From Chloroflexota bacterium (GTDB lineage: Bacteria > Chloroflexota > Limnocylindria > Limnocylindrales > CSP1-4), in assembly GCA_021786385.1 (NCBI GenBank), contig JAJYNJ010000062.1, positions 1 through 61,897 of the forward strand: a stretch of 61,897 nucleotides of DNA, in the 5' to 3' direction. Under the pieces are notes generated by a model, which did not search any database, was not told the origin of the DNA, and saw only the letters and a program-made list of their open reading frames with translations. Positions 42,507 through 51,485 of this stretch are shown here, in pieces; position 1 is the stretch's first letter; each line of letters begins with the position of its first letter. A program made the translations under genes and the position numbers.

Positions 42507-44522
42507 ATGACCTTTAGGGCTCAGCCCGTCTCGCGGCGCAACCGCCGTCCCCCGCGCCACGACGATCAGCGGCAGCAGCGGCTCGTCACGCTCGGCTTCA
42601 TCGCCGTCATCGCCGTCGCGGTGCTGATGGTGGGCGGCGTCCTCGCCGCGAGCTACTACGCAGATCACCTGGCGGCCGTGGCCACCGTGGATGGGACCGC
42701 CATCTCCCGGGACCAGTGGAACGCGCAGCAGAAGGTCGACGCGTACCGCTACACGCTCCTGGAGCAGCGGATCAACAGCGCTCTGTCCGCCGGCCAGCTG
42801 GACCAGGCCACGGCGCAGCAGGAACTGCAGTACGTGCAACAGGAGATCAACGCGATCCCCTCCAACGCGCTGGAGGAGCTGATCGATCGAGTGCTGCAGG
42901 AGAAGCTGGCGGCGCAGCTGGGGATCACGGTCAGCCACGCCGAAGTCGACGCGCAGCTGGCCAAAGCCGCCACGACGCCCGAGCAGCGCAAGGTGCTGGC
43001 GATCTTCGTGACTCCCGGGCAGAGCCCCGCGGCCAGCGCCGCCCCGAGCCCGACACCGAGCGGCAGCGGGAGCCCGGCCGCGACCGCCTCGCCGTCGCCC
43101 ACCCACTCGCCCGCGGCCACCCGCCGGCCGACGGCGACCGCCCCACCCACAACGACACACCGGCCCGCCGGGACGCCGAAGCCCACGCCGAGCAGCTCCC
43201 CGAGCGGGACACCCACCCCCAGCCCGTCGCCGGCCGCGGCGGCGCCTTCTCCCGGGGCCAGCCCCGCTTCTCCCGGGGCCAGCCCCGCCGGGCCGAGCGA
43301 GGCGCAGCGGGCCGCCGCCAGGACCGCTGCCGAGGAGGCGCTCGCGGCACTGCAGGCAGGGCGGCCTTTTGACCAGGTCGCGAGGCAGTACTCGACCGAC
43401 GCCAGCGCCATCGACGGCGGCAACTATGGCTACATCACCGCCAGCGACACGGTGGACCCCGCCTGGGTCAAGGCCGTCTTCGCGCTGCCGCTCGACGGCA
43501 CCACCGACGTGATCGAAGGCGCCGACGGCACGTATCGCATCGGGCGGGTCGTCGAGATCGTGCCTGCGAAGACCGACCCGCACTACCAGCAAAGGATCGT
43601 GCAGGCCGGCGTGAGCTTGGCCGCCTACCGCGATGCCGTCCGTGGTGACCTGTATCGCCAGAAGCTCTCCGCCAAGATCCTCGCCGAGGCGACCACCGGC
43701 AACGTGGATCAGGTGCACGCTTGGGAGATCAAGATCAACGACGCCGACGCGACCAAGGGCGCCGCGATCACGGGACCCGAAGTGCACGCCTCGCAGATCC
43801 TCTACAGCCCCAACGGCGACCCGTCGAAGGCGTCCTCGCTCCCGGCCTCCGATCCCTCGTGGGCGGCGGCCCAGCAGAAGGCCCAGGCCACGGCCGACAA
43901 GCTCCGCGCGATCGCCGATCCGGCGCAGCGGGCGGCCGCGTTCGCCGCCATCGCCAAGGCCGAGAGCAACGACACGGCATCGGGCGCCCACGGCGGCGAT
44001 CTCGGCTGGTTCACGCGGGCGGCGATGGTCAAGGAGTTCTCGGACGCCGTCTTCAACGGGACGCACACGGCGGACGAGATCATCGGACCCGTCAAGACAC
44101 AGTACGGCTACCACGTGATCTTGTTCGTGGCCGAACGCCCGGCGCCGACCGATCGGGTCAAGGCGATCGAGCAAGCGCTGGCACAGCCGGGTGCCGACTT
44201 CGCGACGATCGCCAAAGCCAACTCCGATGCCAGCGACGCCCCCCAGGGCGGCGACATGGGCTGGATCGCCCGCTTACAGCTCGACCCAACGGTCGAGGAC
44301 GTGCTCTTCAGTCTGCGGGTTGGCCAGGTGAGCCAGCCGATCAAGCGCGCCGACGGCATCTACATCTACCGGGTCAGCGAGCGGGCGCAGCGCCCGGTGG
44401 ACGCAACGCAGAACGCGGCGCTGCAGTCGAGCGCGTTCGCGCATTGGTATCAGCAGCAGAAGTCCCGGGCGAGCATCTGGCGGGCGCCGAACGTGCCTGC
44501 CCCGTCGCCGAGCGGGCCGTGA
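42507..44522 (+). CDS. PrsA/SurA-like foldase with three parvulin-like regions
   Basis: The 671-residue protein has a basic N-terminus, one membrane segment (about 28-50), and a SurA-type N-domain (ATVDGTAISRDQW; ALEELIDRVLQEKLAAQLGI). Three parvulin-like (PpiC) regions follow, recognised by repeated GGDLGW or GGDMGW, GGNYGYI, and FALPLDG. The first is split by a long Pro/Ser/Thr-rich insert (about residues 170-265) holding two copies of SPGASPA. It likely faces outside and helps exported proteins fold. Start ATG 42507. It is coupled to mazG by a GTGA overlap. Confidence 0.85.
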   Translation: MTFRAQPVSRRNRRPPRHDDQRQQRLVTLGFIAVIAVAVLMVGGVLAASYYADHLAAVATVDGTAISRDQWNAQQKVDAYRYTLLEQRINSALSAGQLDQATAQQELQYVQQEINAIPSNALEELIDRVLQEKLAAQLGITVSHAEVDAQLAKAATTPEQRKVLAIFVTPGQSPAASAAPSPTPSGSGSPAATASPSPTHSPAATRRPTATAPPTTTHRPAGTPKPTPSSSPSGTPTPSPSPAAAAPSPGASPASPGASPAGPSEAQRAAARTAAEEALAALQAGRPFDQVARQYSTDASAIDGGNYGYITASDTVDPAWVKAVFALPLDGTTDVIEGADGTYRIGRVVEIVPAKTDPHYQQRIVQAGVSLAAYRDAVRGDLYRQKLSAKILAEATTGNVDQVHAWEIKINDADATKGAAITGPEVHASQILYSPNGDPSKASSLPASDPSWAAAQQKAQATADKLRAIADPAQRAAAFAAIAKAESNDTASGAHGGDLGWFTRAAMVKEFSDAVFNGTHTADEIIGPVKTQYGYHVILFVAERPAPTDRVKAIEQALAQPGADFATIAKANSDASDAPQGGDMGWIARLQLDPTVEDVLFSLRVGQVSQPIKRADGIYIYRVSERAQRPVDATQNAALQSSAFAHWYQQQKSRASIWRAPNVPAPSPSGP

Positions 44523-45814
44523 CCATGCCCACTGACCAGCAAGCGGAGGCCGCCCTCCGCGAGATGATCGGGACGATCCTGACGGAGGCGACGGAGCGGC
44601 ACGGGCTGCGCCTGGCGGACGGCCTGCAGGTGGTCGGTGCCGCAGCGCTCGCGCGCCTTGCGTTCGATCCGTCCTGGCCGCTGCTGGTGCTGCCGGACGC
44701 GGACGCGCCCCGCGCCGGTGACGTTCTGCCCGATCTGGCCGGCGCCCCTGCAGGCGAGCCGCGTGGTGCGGGCGCGACTGTGACTGCCGCCGGGGATCTG
44801 CCGTTCGCACCCGCCGTGCTGCCCGGCCGTGCCGCACACGGCTCCGCCCCGCTCGCGGTGCTCGGCGCCCTCTATCCGGCGGCCCATCCGGCGTTCGGAC
44901 TCGGCGGCGCCCCTGACGCGACCGTCGGCACGCTCGATGCGGCCACGCTGGCGACGGGCGCCCACCTGCTGCCGGCGCTCGACCCGCTGGCGAACCTGGC
45001 GAGCCCGCATGGTCTCCCCTGGATCGCTGCGCGCCTGCGGGCGCCCGGCGGCTGCCCCTGGGACCGCGAGCAGGACCACCGCTCACTGCGCCCGTTCCTC
45101 CTCGAGGAGGCGTACGAGGTCTACGACGCACTGGAGCACGGCGCGACGGCCGATCTCGCCGAGGAACTCGGCGATCTGCTGCTGCAGATCGTGCTGCACG
45201 CGCAGCTCGGCGCCGAGGAGGGGCTCTTCGACCTGGCGGACGTTTATCGCCAGATCGGTGCCAAGATCGTGCGGCGCCACCCGCACGTCTTCGCCGACAC
45301 GTCGGCCGCCACGGCGGGCGAGGTGGTCCAGAACTGGGAGCGCATCAAGGCTGCCGAGCGCGCGTCCCGCGGCGGCGAGCCGCGTGCCAGCGACGCGCTC
45401 CCGGCGGCCTTCGCCGGGCTCGCTCGCTCGCTCCCCGCCCTCGCCTACGCGCAGGAGATGCAGGCCCGCGCGTCGGCGCTCGGCTACGACTGGCCCGACA
45501 TCGAGGGGGTCATCGAGAAGCTCGAGGAAGAAGCCGTCGAGCTGCTCGAGGCACGGACGGACGCGCAGCGGACCGAGGAGTTCGGCGACCTGCTGATCGT
45601 GCTGGTGAACCTCGCGCGTAAGCTCGGCATCGACGCCGAGTCGGCGCTGCGGGCCGGCAACGCGAAGTTCGCCCGCCGCTTCGCCTCTGTCGAGCGCTTC
45701 GCGCAAGCGCGCGGTCGGACACTCGACAGCATGACATTCGAGGAGCTCGACGAGCTCTGGCAGCAGGCGAAGGCCGCCGAGCGGGGCTCCGGCGGCGAGG
45801 AGGATCGTGCATGA
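44519..45814 (+). CDS. mazG: MazG-family nucleotide pyrophosphohydrolase with N-terminal remnant
   Basis: The 431-residue protein has two MazG domains in the last 270 residues: [27 protein letters not shown] with [14 protein letters not shown], then [18 protein letters not shown] with [18 protein letters not shown]. MazG hydrolyses NTPs to NMP and PPi. The first 160 residues contain [14 protein letters not shown] and [12 protein letters not shown], which resemble the C-terminal part of the tetrapyrrole-methylase domain fused to MazG in YabN. The catalytic half of that domain is absent, so it is a likely degenerate remnant. GTG 44519 overlaps the foldase stop; ATG 44525 is the alternative. Confidence 0.88.
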   Translation: MTMPTDQQAEAALREMIGTILTEATERHGLRLADGLQVVGAAALARLAFDPSWPLLVLPDADAPRAGDVLPDLAGAPAGEPRGAGATVTAAGDLPFAPAVLPGRAAHGSAPLAVLGALYPAAHPAFGLGGAPDATVGTLDAATLATGAHLLPALDPLANLASPHGLPWIAARLRAPGGCPWDREQDHRSLRPFLLEEAYEVYDALEHGATADLAEELGDLLLQIVLHAQLGAEEGLFDLADVYRQIGAKIVRRHPHVFADTSAATAGEVVQNWERIKAAERASRGGEPRASDALPAAFAGLARSLPALAYAQEMQARASALGYDWPDIEGVIEKLEEEAVELLEARTDAQRTEEFGDLLIVLVNLARKLGIDAESALRAGNAKFARRFASVERFAQARGRTLDSMTFEELDELWQQAKAAERGSGGEEDRA

Positions 45815-46542
45815 GCATCGGTGCCGCGCCCTATCGCCACGACGGCCGGCTGCCGGGCCAACTGCGGCCGGTCAGGCTCGAACTCGGCGTCCAGAAGTGG
45901 GCCGAGGGGTCGTGCCTCATCCGGGTCGGCGACACGCACGTGCTGTGCGCCGCGACGCTCGAGGACCGCACCGCCCCGCACCTGCGTGGCAAAGGGCTCG
46001 GCTGGGTCACGGCGGAGTACGCGATGCTTCCCCGCGCCACCGCCGAGCGAACCCCGCGCGAAGCGGTCAAGGGCCGGCAGGGCGGCCGCACGCAGGAGAT
46101 CCAGCGGCTCATCGGCCGGTCGCTGCGCGGCGTGGTCGACCTCGCGAAGCTCGGCGAACGGAGCGTCTCGATCGACTGCGACGTGCTGCAGGCGGACGGC
46201 GGCACGCGCACCGCGTCGATCACGGGCGGCTACGTGGCGCTCGTCCTGGCGCTGCGCAGCCGCGGCCTCGAGGCGGCACTCACCGGGCGCGTGGCGGCGG
46301 TGAGCGTCGGTGTCGTCGACGGGCGCGCGGTGCTCGACCTCGACTACGAGGAGGACTCGCACGCGGAGGTCGACTTCAACGTAGTGGGCACGGACGCCGG
46401 CACGTACGTCGAGGTGCAGGGCACGGCGGAGGGTAGGCCCTTCGACCGAACCGCGATGGCGACGTTGCTCGCGCTCGCGGACGAGGGCCTGGGGACGCTC
46501 TTCGCGGCGCAGGCGGAGGCGCTCGCGCAGGCCGGGCGCTGA
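45811..46542 (+). CDS. rph: Ribonuclease PH
   Basis: RNase PH trims tRNA 3' ends using phosphate. The 243-residue protein has normal length. The signatures [20 protein letters not shown] near residue 75 (arginine-rich active loop), RSLRGVVDL, and [19 protein letters not shown] near 128 are all present. The ATG overlaps the mazG stop (ATGA). rdgB follows by 1 nt, an order common in bacteria. Confidence 0.96.
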   Translation: MSIGAAPYRHDGRLPGQLRPVRLELGVQKWAEGSCLIRVGDTHVLCAATLEDRTAPHLRGKGLGWVTAEYAMLPRATAERTPREAVKGRQGGRTQEIQRLIGRSLRGVVDLAKLGERSVSIDCDVLQADGGTRTASITGGYVALVLALRSRGLEAALTGRVAAVSVGVVDGRAVLDLDYEEDSHAEVDFNVVGTDAGTYVEVQGTAEGRPFDRTAMATLLALADEGLGTLFAAQAEALAQAGR

Positions 46543-46543
46543 C

Positions 46544-47260
46544 GTGAGCAGGGCGGCGACCGGTGGCGCGTCGGGCGCGGGCCGGGCGGTGGCGGGCGAA
46601 GGCGGGGAGGCGCGGGGCGAGCGCATCCTCGTCGTCGCTACCCGGTCGGTCCACAAACTCGCCGAGCTGCGACAGCTCCTGCACCTGCCCGCCACCCGGC
46701 TCGTCTCGCTCGACGAGGTGGGGGTCGCCGACGAGGCTCCCGAGGATGGCGGGACGTTCGAGGAGAACGCGGTCTTCAAGGCACGCTTCTACGCGGAGCG
46801 CACGGGCCTGCCGACGCTGGCCGACGACTCCGGGTTGGAGGTCGACGCGCTGGGGGGTAGGCCCGGCGTACGAACACGTCGTTACGCCGGCGAGCGGGCA
46901 ACGGACGAGGAGAACAACGTCAAGCTCCTGGAGGCTCTGCGGGGGCTCCCACCGGAACGGCGGGGCGCGCGGTATCGCTGCGTCCTGGCGCTGGCGGAGC
47001 CGGGCCGCGCTGGAGCCGGGCGGCGGGGCGGTGCGTCGGCGCCGGCTGTCGTCATCCGCCGTGGCGCGTTCGAAGGTCGCATCGCGAGCGAACCGCGGGG
47101 CAGCGGTGGGTTTGGCTACGACCCGATCTTCGAGCCGGCCTGGGAGCCTCCGGGAGGTCGCACGGTGGGGCAGTACACGGCCGCGGAGAAGAACCGGGTC
47201 TCGCATCGCGCGGCCGCCGCTCGCGCCATGCGCCGGGTGCTGCGGGCCCGTGGCTACTGA
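46544..47260 (+). CDS. rdgB: dITP/XTP pyrophosphatase (RdgB/HAM1)
   Basis: RdgB removes deaminated purine nucleotides (dITP, XTP). The 238-residue protein has a 27-residue Gly/Ala extension before ILVVATRSVHKLAELR, then EDGGTFEENAVFKA near 66, the catalytic DDSGLEVDALGG near 93 and GGFGYDPIFEP near 187. The GTG lies 1 nt after the rph stop. A short Ala-rich insert lies near residue 150. Together with mazG it suggests a nucleotide-pool sanitising operon. Confidence 0.93.
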   Translation: MSRAATGGASGAGRAVAGEGGEARGERILVVATRSVHKLAELRQLLHLPATRLVSLDEVGVADEAPEDGGTFEENAVFKARFYAERTGLPTLADDSGLEVDALGGRPGVRTRRYAGERATDEENNVKLLEALRGLPPERRGARYRCVLALAEPGRAGAGRRGGASAPAVVIRRGAFEGRIASEPRGSGGFGYDPIFEPAWEPPGGRTVGQYTAAEKNRVSHRAAAARAMRRVLRARGY

Positions 47261-47332
47261 TCGGCGGTCGGCACCGTCGCGGGAGCGGGCGGGGCAGTCG
47301 CCGATTCGCCTGTCGCGGGACGGGCGCATCCG

Positions 47333-48058
47333 GTGAACCTGCCCGAGCTCCTCCTGGTGGCCGGCGCGTCGTTCGTCGCCGCGACCCTTGCGGCGGTCGC
47401 TGGCTTCGGCGGCGCGGCCGTGCTGTTGCCGGTGCTGGTCGCGGCGTTCGGCGTGCGCGACGCGATCCCGATCTTGACCGTCGCCCAGCTGATCGGCAAC
47501 GGCAGCCGGGCCTGGTTCAATCGGGGCGCGCTGGAGCCGCGGGTCGTCGGCTGGTTCGCGCTGGGGGCTGTGCCGTTCGCGTTCCTCGGCGGGCTCCTCT
47601 TCGCCTCCGCGCCACTCTCGCCGCTGACGCGTCTACTGGGGGCGTTCCTGCTGGTGACGGTGCTCTGGCGCCATCTGCGTCCCGGTCCACCGCGCCGTCC
47701 GCCGCTGCACGGGTTCGTGCTCATCGGCGCGCTCTTCAGCTTCCTCTCGGCGCTACTGGGCAGCGTGGGGCCGGTGATGGCGCCGTTCTTCCTTGCCTAC
47801 GGCCTGGTGAAGGGCGCGTACATCGGCACCGAGGCGCTCTGCACGGTGGTGATGCACGTGACGAAACTCGTCGCGTACCGGGAGACCTCCATCTTGACGG
47901 TTTCGTCGCTCGGGATCGGGCTGGCTCTGGGGCCGCTGATGGTCGCTGGCTCCGCGGTGGGCAAGCGCATCGTCGATCGGTTGCCCGAGCGAGTGTTCGT
48001 GGCGTTGATCGAGGCCGTGCTGGTGGTCGCCGGGCTCGGGTTCCTGCTCGGCGGGTAG
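47333..48058 (+). CDS. TauE/SafE-family membrane permease
   Basis: The 241-residue protein has seven to eight hydrophobic segments and the two-fold symmetric TauE/SafE pattern: AAVAGFGGAAVLLPVLV near residue 20 and SALLGSVGPVMAPFFLAYG near 145, each with the family's G-x-G-G stretch. Members export or import sulfite, sulfoacetate or other organic anions. GTG 47333 was chosen to give MNLPELLLVAG. It follows rdgB after 72 nt. The substrate is unknown. Confidence 0.82.
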   Translation: MNLPELLLVAGASFVAATLAAVAGFGGAAVLLPVLVAAFGVRDAIPILTVAQLIGNGSRAWFNRGALEPRVVGWFALGAVPFAFLGGLLFASAPLSPLTRLLGAFLLVTVLWRHLRPGPPRRPPLHGFVLIGALFSFLSALLGSVGPVMAPFFLAYGLVKGAYIGTEALCTVVMHVTKLVAYRETSILTVSSLGIGLALGPLMVAGSAVGKRIVDRLPERVFVALIEAVLVVAGLGFLLGG

Positions 48059-48145
48059 CCCGACGGCTGGCGTGTGGGCGACCGACCCCGCGCGTGACCG
48101 GGCGACCCGGCGCGTGCGCGGCCGACGGGACACGAGGATCGGCGC

Positions 48146-48250
48146 GCAGCCTCCGGGCGGGGCTGGCCGGGCTGGCCGGGCTGGTCGGTGCGGGCCGGGC
48201 TGGTCGGTGCGGGCCAGGCTGGCCGGGCCGGGGCGGGCTGGCCGGGGTTG
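48146..48250. repeat. GC-rich tandem repeats before the cold-shock gene
   Basis: Two exact copies of a 19-bp unit GGGCTGGTCGGTGCGGGCC start at 48178 and 48197. They are flanked by variants of GGGCTGGCC. They lie 50-110 nt before the cold-shock gene. Confidence 0.75.
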
Positions 48251-48411
48251 GCCGTCCACAGCGGGGGTCGGGCTGGCCATTGCGGGATCGCGCCGGAGAG
48301 AGTACCGTGAGTGAGCTGCCCGACAGTTTGGCGGCGCTCCGCGTGGTCGACCCCTTCTCGAACGGGCCGTGCGTCAGTCACCTCGTTCGGGAAGAGACAG
48401 GGTCGTATCCC

Positions 48412-48615
48412 GTGAACACCGGTACCATCGCCAAGGTCATCGCCGACCGGGGCTTCGGCTTCATCGCCGCCGATGACGGCAAGCAGTACTTCTTCCATCG
48501 TGACGGCCTCGCGCCGACGCTCGTCTTCGACGCGCTGTCGGGCGGCGAGCGCGTCTCGTTCGAGATCGAGGCCAACGCGAAGGGACCCCGCGCCGTGCAG
48601 GTCCGTAAGGCGTAA
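48412..48615 (+). CDS. Cold-shock domain protein
   Basis: The 67-residue protein is a single cold-shock domain, normal for CspA-like RNA chaperones. RNP1 reads RGFGFIAAD (classical KGFGFI with K to R) and RNP2 reads YFFHRD for VFVHFS. GTG 48412 gives the canonical size. An in-frame GTG at 48307 with GGAGAG 6 nt upstream would add 35 residues (SELPDSLAALRVVDPF...), so the start is open. If 48412 is right, the 105-nt stretch is a long leader, as in many csp mRNAs. Confidence 0.82.
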   Translation: MNTGTIAKVIADRGFGFIAADDGKQYFFHRDGLAPTLVFDALSGGERVSFEIEANAKGPRAVQVRKA

Positions 48616-48623
48616 GGTCCGCC

Positions 48624-48830
48624 GTGTCGACGGCAGACGTTGGGGTGGCGGAGGTCCGCCCCAACGTCCTTCATGACCTGACGCTGCCCAACACACTGCG
48701 CGGCCTGACCCCCGCCACGGTGTCTCCCGGGGGTCGGCGCGGCGGACGCGCCATGGTCGTGCTCGCTATGGCGATCCTCGCGATCGCGGTGACCGTGCTT
48801 GCTCTCCTCGGAGGCGGCTCCGGACGCTGA
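48624..48830 (+). CDS. Small single-pass membrane protein
   Basis: The 68-residue ORF starts 8 nt after the cold-shock gene's stop (GTG). It has a soluble N-terminus with LPNTLRGLTPATVSPGG and a C-terminal hydrophobic segment (about 44-62), so it could be tail-anchored. It has no recognised domain. Spacing and codon use suggest a real gene co-transcribed with csp, but this is uncertain. Confidence 0.45.
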   Translation: MSTADVGVAEVRPNVLHDLTLPNTLRGLTPATVSPGGRRGGRAMVVLAMAILAIAVTVLALLGGGSGR

Positions 48831-48921
48831 CGCGGCGGCCGGCAGCGGCGCTCCCGGGAGATCCCCGAGCCCGGCGCCCGGGTCTTCGCCTCCTTGAGCT
48901 TGGTACGAGAGGAGCGCCTCG

Positions 48922-50094
48922 TTGACCGTGCGCACCGCCATCGTCGGCACCTATCCGCCGCGCCACTGCGGCATCGCCTCCTTCACCCACGACCTCGCCC
49001 GGGCCACCGGCAGCGCCTGCATCGTCGCCCTGCATCCGCCCGGCACGCCGGCCCTTTACCCGCTCGAAGTGAGCCATCGCATCCGGCGCGACGTCGCCCG
49101 CGACTACCGACGCACCGCGGACGCGCTCGCGGCCGAGGGGATCGAGCTCGTGTCGGTCCAGCACGAATACGGCATTTGGGGCGACGAGGACGGCGCGCGG
49201 GTGCTCGACTTCGTCCGTGCCCTGCGCCTGCCGGTGGTGGCCACGTTGCACACCGTCCGCCGCACGCCCACGGTGTCGCAGCGCCGCATCCTCGTCGAGC
49301 TTTGCGCCGCGGTCGACGTGGTGGTCGTGATGTCGCAGGCGGCCGGCGATCTCCTCGCCCGCGTCTACGGGGTCAGTCCCGCGCGCACCACGGTCATCCC
49401 GCATGGCGTGCCCGACCTTCCCCGCGTCGACGCGGAGACGGTGAAGCCGATCCTCGGGCTGCGCGGCCGCGCCGTCATCCTGAGCTTCGGACTGATCGGA
49501 CCGGGCAAGGGCTACGAGCTCGCCATCGCGGCGCTGCCCGACGTGGTGGCGGCGATCCCGAGCGCCTGCTACGTGATCCTCGGCGCGACGCACCCCGACC
49601 TGCTGCGGCGCGAGGGTGAGGCCTACCGGGAGGGCCTGGTCGCACGTGCAGCCTCGTTCGGGGTGACCGATCACGTGCACTTCGTCGATCGCTTCGTCGG
49701 CCCGGCCGAGCTCGGGCGCTGGCTGCAGGCCGCGGATGTGTTCGTGACGCCGTACCCGGATCTCGAGCAGATCGTCTCCGGCACGCTGTCGTACGCGATC
49801 GGCGCCGGCAAGGCCGTCGTCTCGACGCCATACGAGTACGCCGTCGAGCTGCTGGCGGACGAACGGGGCATCCTGGTGCCGCCGGCTTCGGCGTCGGCGC
49901 TGGCCGCCGCGTGCGTCGATCTGCTTGCCCATCCGGTGCGCCGTGAGGCGATGGGCGCGCGAGCGCATCGCTTCGGGCGGCGCATGGTCTGGTCCGAGGT
50001 CGGTGCCGCCTACCGCGCCCTGTTTGAGCGGGTCGCGCGGCCCCATCCGCAGGCGCAGATGCGGGCCCTGCCCGCCGCGGTGCTCGATGCCTGA
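48922..50094 (+). CDS. GT4 glycosyltransferase
   Basis: The 390-residue protein has VGTYPPRHCGIASFTHDLA at the start, VSVQHEYGIWGDEDG near 73, VIPHGVPDLP near 160, FGLIGPGKGYELAI near 190 and GTLSYAIGAGKAVVSTPYEYA near 290. PPRHCGIASFT is a hallmark of a GT4 group often paired with a glycosidase-like gene. The TTG at 48922 has GAGAGGAG 7 nt upstream. The next gene starts 8 nt before its stop. Its products are unknown. Confidence 0.83.
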   Translation: MTVRTAIVGTYPPRHCGIASFTHDLARATGSACIVALHPPGTPALYPLEVSHRIRRDVARDYRRTADALAAEGIELVSVQHEYGIWGDEDGARVLDFVRALRLPVVATLHTVRRTPTVSQRRILVELCAAVDVVVVMSQAAGDLLARVYGVSPARTTVIPHGVPDLPRVDAETVKPILGLRGRAVILSFGLIGPGKGYELAIAALPDVVAAIPSACYVILGATHPDLLRREGEAYREGLVARAASFGVTDHVHFVDRFVGPAELGRWLQAADVFVTPYPDLEQIVSGTLSYAIGAGKAVVSTPYEYAVELLADERGILVPPASASALAAACVDLLAHPVRREAMGARAHRFGRRMVWSEVGAAYRALFERVARPHPQAQMRALPAAVLDA

Positions 50095-51223
50095 GCCGGC
50101 TCCCATCTTCCCGGTGCGTCGCGCGCACCTGGAGGCGTTGACCGGCGATCTCGGTATCCTGCAGCACGCCGCCGGCACGGTCCCCGATCTCGCGCACGGG
50201 TACTGCACCGACGACGTCGCACGGGCCCTGCTGGTGGATCTGCTGCACGCCCGCGTCGTGGGCTGGGAGCCGATCGCGGCGAGCGCGGGTCGTTCCCTGC
50301 AGTTCCTGCTGGAAGCGCTTGACGTGGGAGAGGGGCGGTTCCGCAACCTGCGACGCGCCGACGGCTCCTGGGTGGACGGGTCCGGGTCGGAGGACGCGCA
50401 CGGAAGGGCGATGCACGCGCTGGGCGAGACGATCCGGAGGACGCCCGACGCCGCGGCGCGCGAACGGGCCGCCCGGGCGTTCACGCGGGCCCTCCCCGCC
50501 GGGCTCGCGCTGACGGCGATCCGCGCCCGAGCTGCAGCGATGCTGGGCTGCGACGCGGCCCTGCGCGGGGGTGGCGTCGGGAGCGCGCTGCCGGCCGCGT
50601 ACCGGCGCCTGAGCGGCAGCCTGCGCCGGACGTTCGAAGCGCGGGGTTACGTGCGCGAGTGGCCCTGGCCGGAGGAGGCGCTGACCTACGAGAACGGGCT
50701 GCCCGCGCAGGCGCTGATCATGGCCGGCTCGCGGCTCGGCGATGCCGACGCGGCACGCACGGGGTTGCGGGTGCTCGACTGGCTGCTGGCTGTCCAGACG
50801 CTGCCCGACGGGCGCCTCTCGCCGGTGGGGTGCCACGGCTGGTGGCCGCGTGGCGGCGCGCGCGCCCGCTTCGACCAGCAGCCGATCGAGGCGACCGCGC
50901 TGCTCTTGGCCGCGGACGCCGCGTATCGGACGACGGGCCGTGAGCGCTACCGAGCTGCCGCCGAGCACGCCTACGCCTGGTTCCTCGGGGCCAACGATGT
51001 CGGGGCGTGTGTCGCCGACCCCGACCGCGGCGGCTGTCACGATGGCCTGACGCCGCACGGCGTGAACGCGAACCAAGGGGCGGAATCGACCCTGATGTGG
51101 TTGCTCGCCCTCGAGCGGATGCGCGCGCTGCGGGCCATCGGGTCGCACGCGGCCCCGCACGCGGCGCCGAGCGATGGGGGTCCGCCGCGCCCTCACCACG
51201 TATCGGTCAAGCGGCTGGCGTGA
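50087..51223 (+). CDS. Six-hairpin glycosidase-like protein
   Basis: The 378-residue protein has repeated helix pairs as in alpha/alpha-barrel enzymes. LTGDLGILQHA, PDLAHGYCTDDVARALL near residue 40 and EEALTYENGLPAQALIMAG near 205 are the most conserved-looking parts; FDQQPIEATALLLAAD near 260 and GVNANQGAESTLMWL near 335 follow. Such proteins regularly accompany the GT4 group encoded just upstream. The start overlaps the GT4 stop by 8 nt. Whether it is a hydrolase, phosphorylase or sugar-binding protein is unclear. No signal peptide. Confidence 0.7.
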   Translation: MPEPAPIFPVRRAHLEALTGDLGILQHAAGTVPDLAHGYCTDDVARALLVDLLHARVVGWEPIAASAGRSLQFLLEALDVGEGRFRNLRRADGSWVDGSGSEDAHGRAMHALGETIRRTPDAAARERAARAFTRALPAGLALTAIRARAAAMLGCDAALRGGGVGSALPAAYRRLSGSLRRTFEARGYVREWPWPEEALTYENGLPAQALIMAGSRLGDADAARTGLRVLDWLLAVQTLPDGRLSPVGCHGWWPRGGARARFDQQPIEATALLLAADAAYRTTGRERYRAAAEHAYAWFLGANDVGACVADPDRGGCHDGLTPHGVNANQGAESTLMWLLALERMRALRAIGSHAAPHAAPSDGGPPRPHHVSVKRLA

Positions 51224-51317
51224 TGCCGATCGGGCCACCGCGCGGGCTGTAAGGCCGCGCCGGGTGTCGCGCGCCGGGCTTCACCTGTGGCCGCACGGGG
51301 CCACCGTCGCGCAGCGC

Positions 51318-51323
51318 TAATAT
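51318..51323 (+). promoter_or_regulatory. -10 element (TAATAT) of the tRNA gene
   Basis: TAATAT lies 24 nt before the tRNA and is close to the consensus TATAAT. It is the most AT-rich hexamer nearby. No -35 at normal spacing. Confidence 0.45.
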
Positions 51324-51347
51324 GGGGCCCGCGAGGGAGCCCTGTGT

Positions 51348-51422
51348 CGGGGTGTGGCGCAACGGTAGCGCACGTGCTTTGGGAGCACGAGGTTGCGGGT
51401 TCGAGTCCCGCCGCCCCGACCA
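51348..51422 (+). tRNA. tRNA-Pro (anticodon TGG), CCA encoded
   Basis: A full cloverleaf can be drawn. The acceptor CGGGGTG pairs with CGCCCCG, with one G-T. The anticodon stem CGTGC/GCACG closes the loop TTTGGGA, with anticodon TGG, which reads CCA (Pro). The T-arm GCGGG-TTCGAGT-CCCGC is standard. The discriminator base is A (51419), and CCA is encoded (51420-51422). Confidence 0.95.
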
Positions 51423-51485
51423 ATTCCGCCCCCCTGGTGGCCGCGCGTCCATCCCTTCGGGCGATTCCGAGAATCACTTCGCCTC

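Noticed and set aside
42093-44174. 693-residue minus-strand ORF
   Set aside because: It is antisense to the glycosyltransferase and PrsA-type genes and has low-complexity Arg/Gly stretches.
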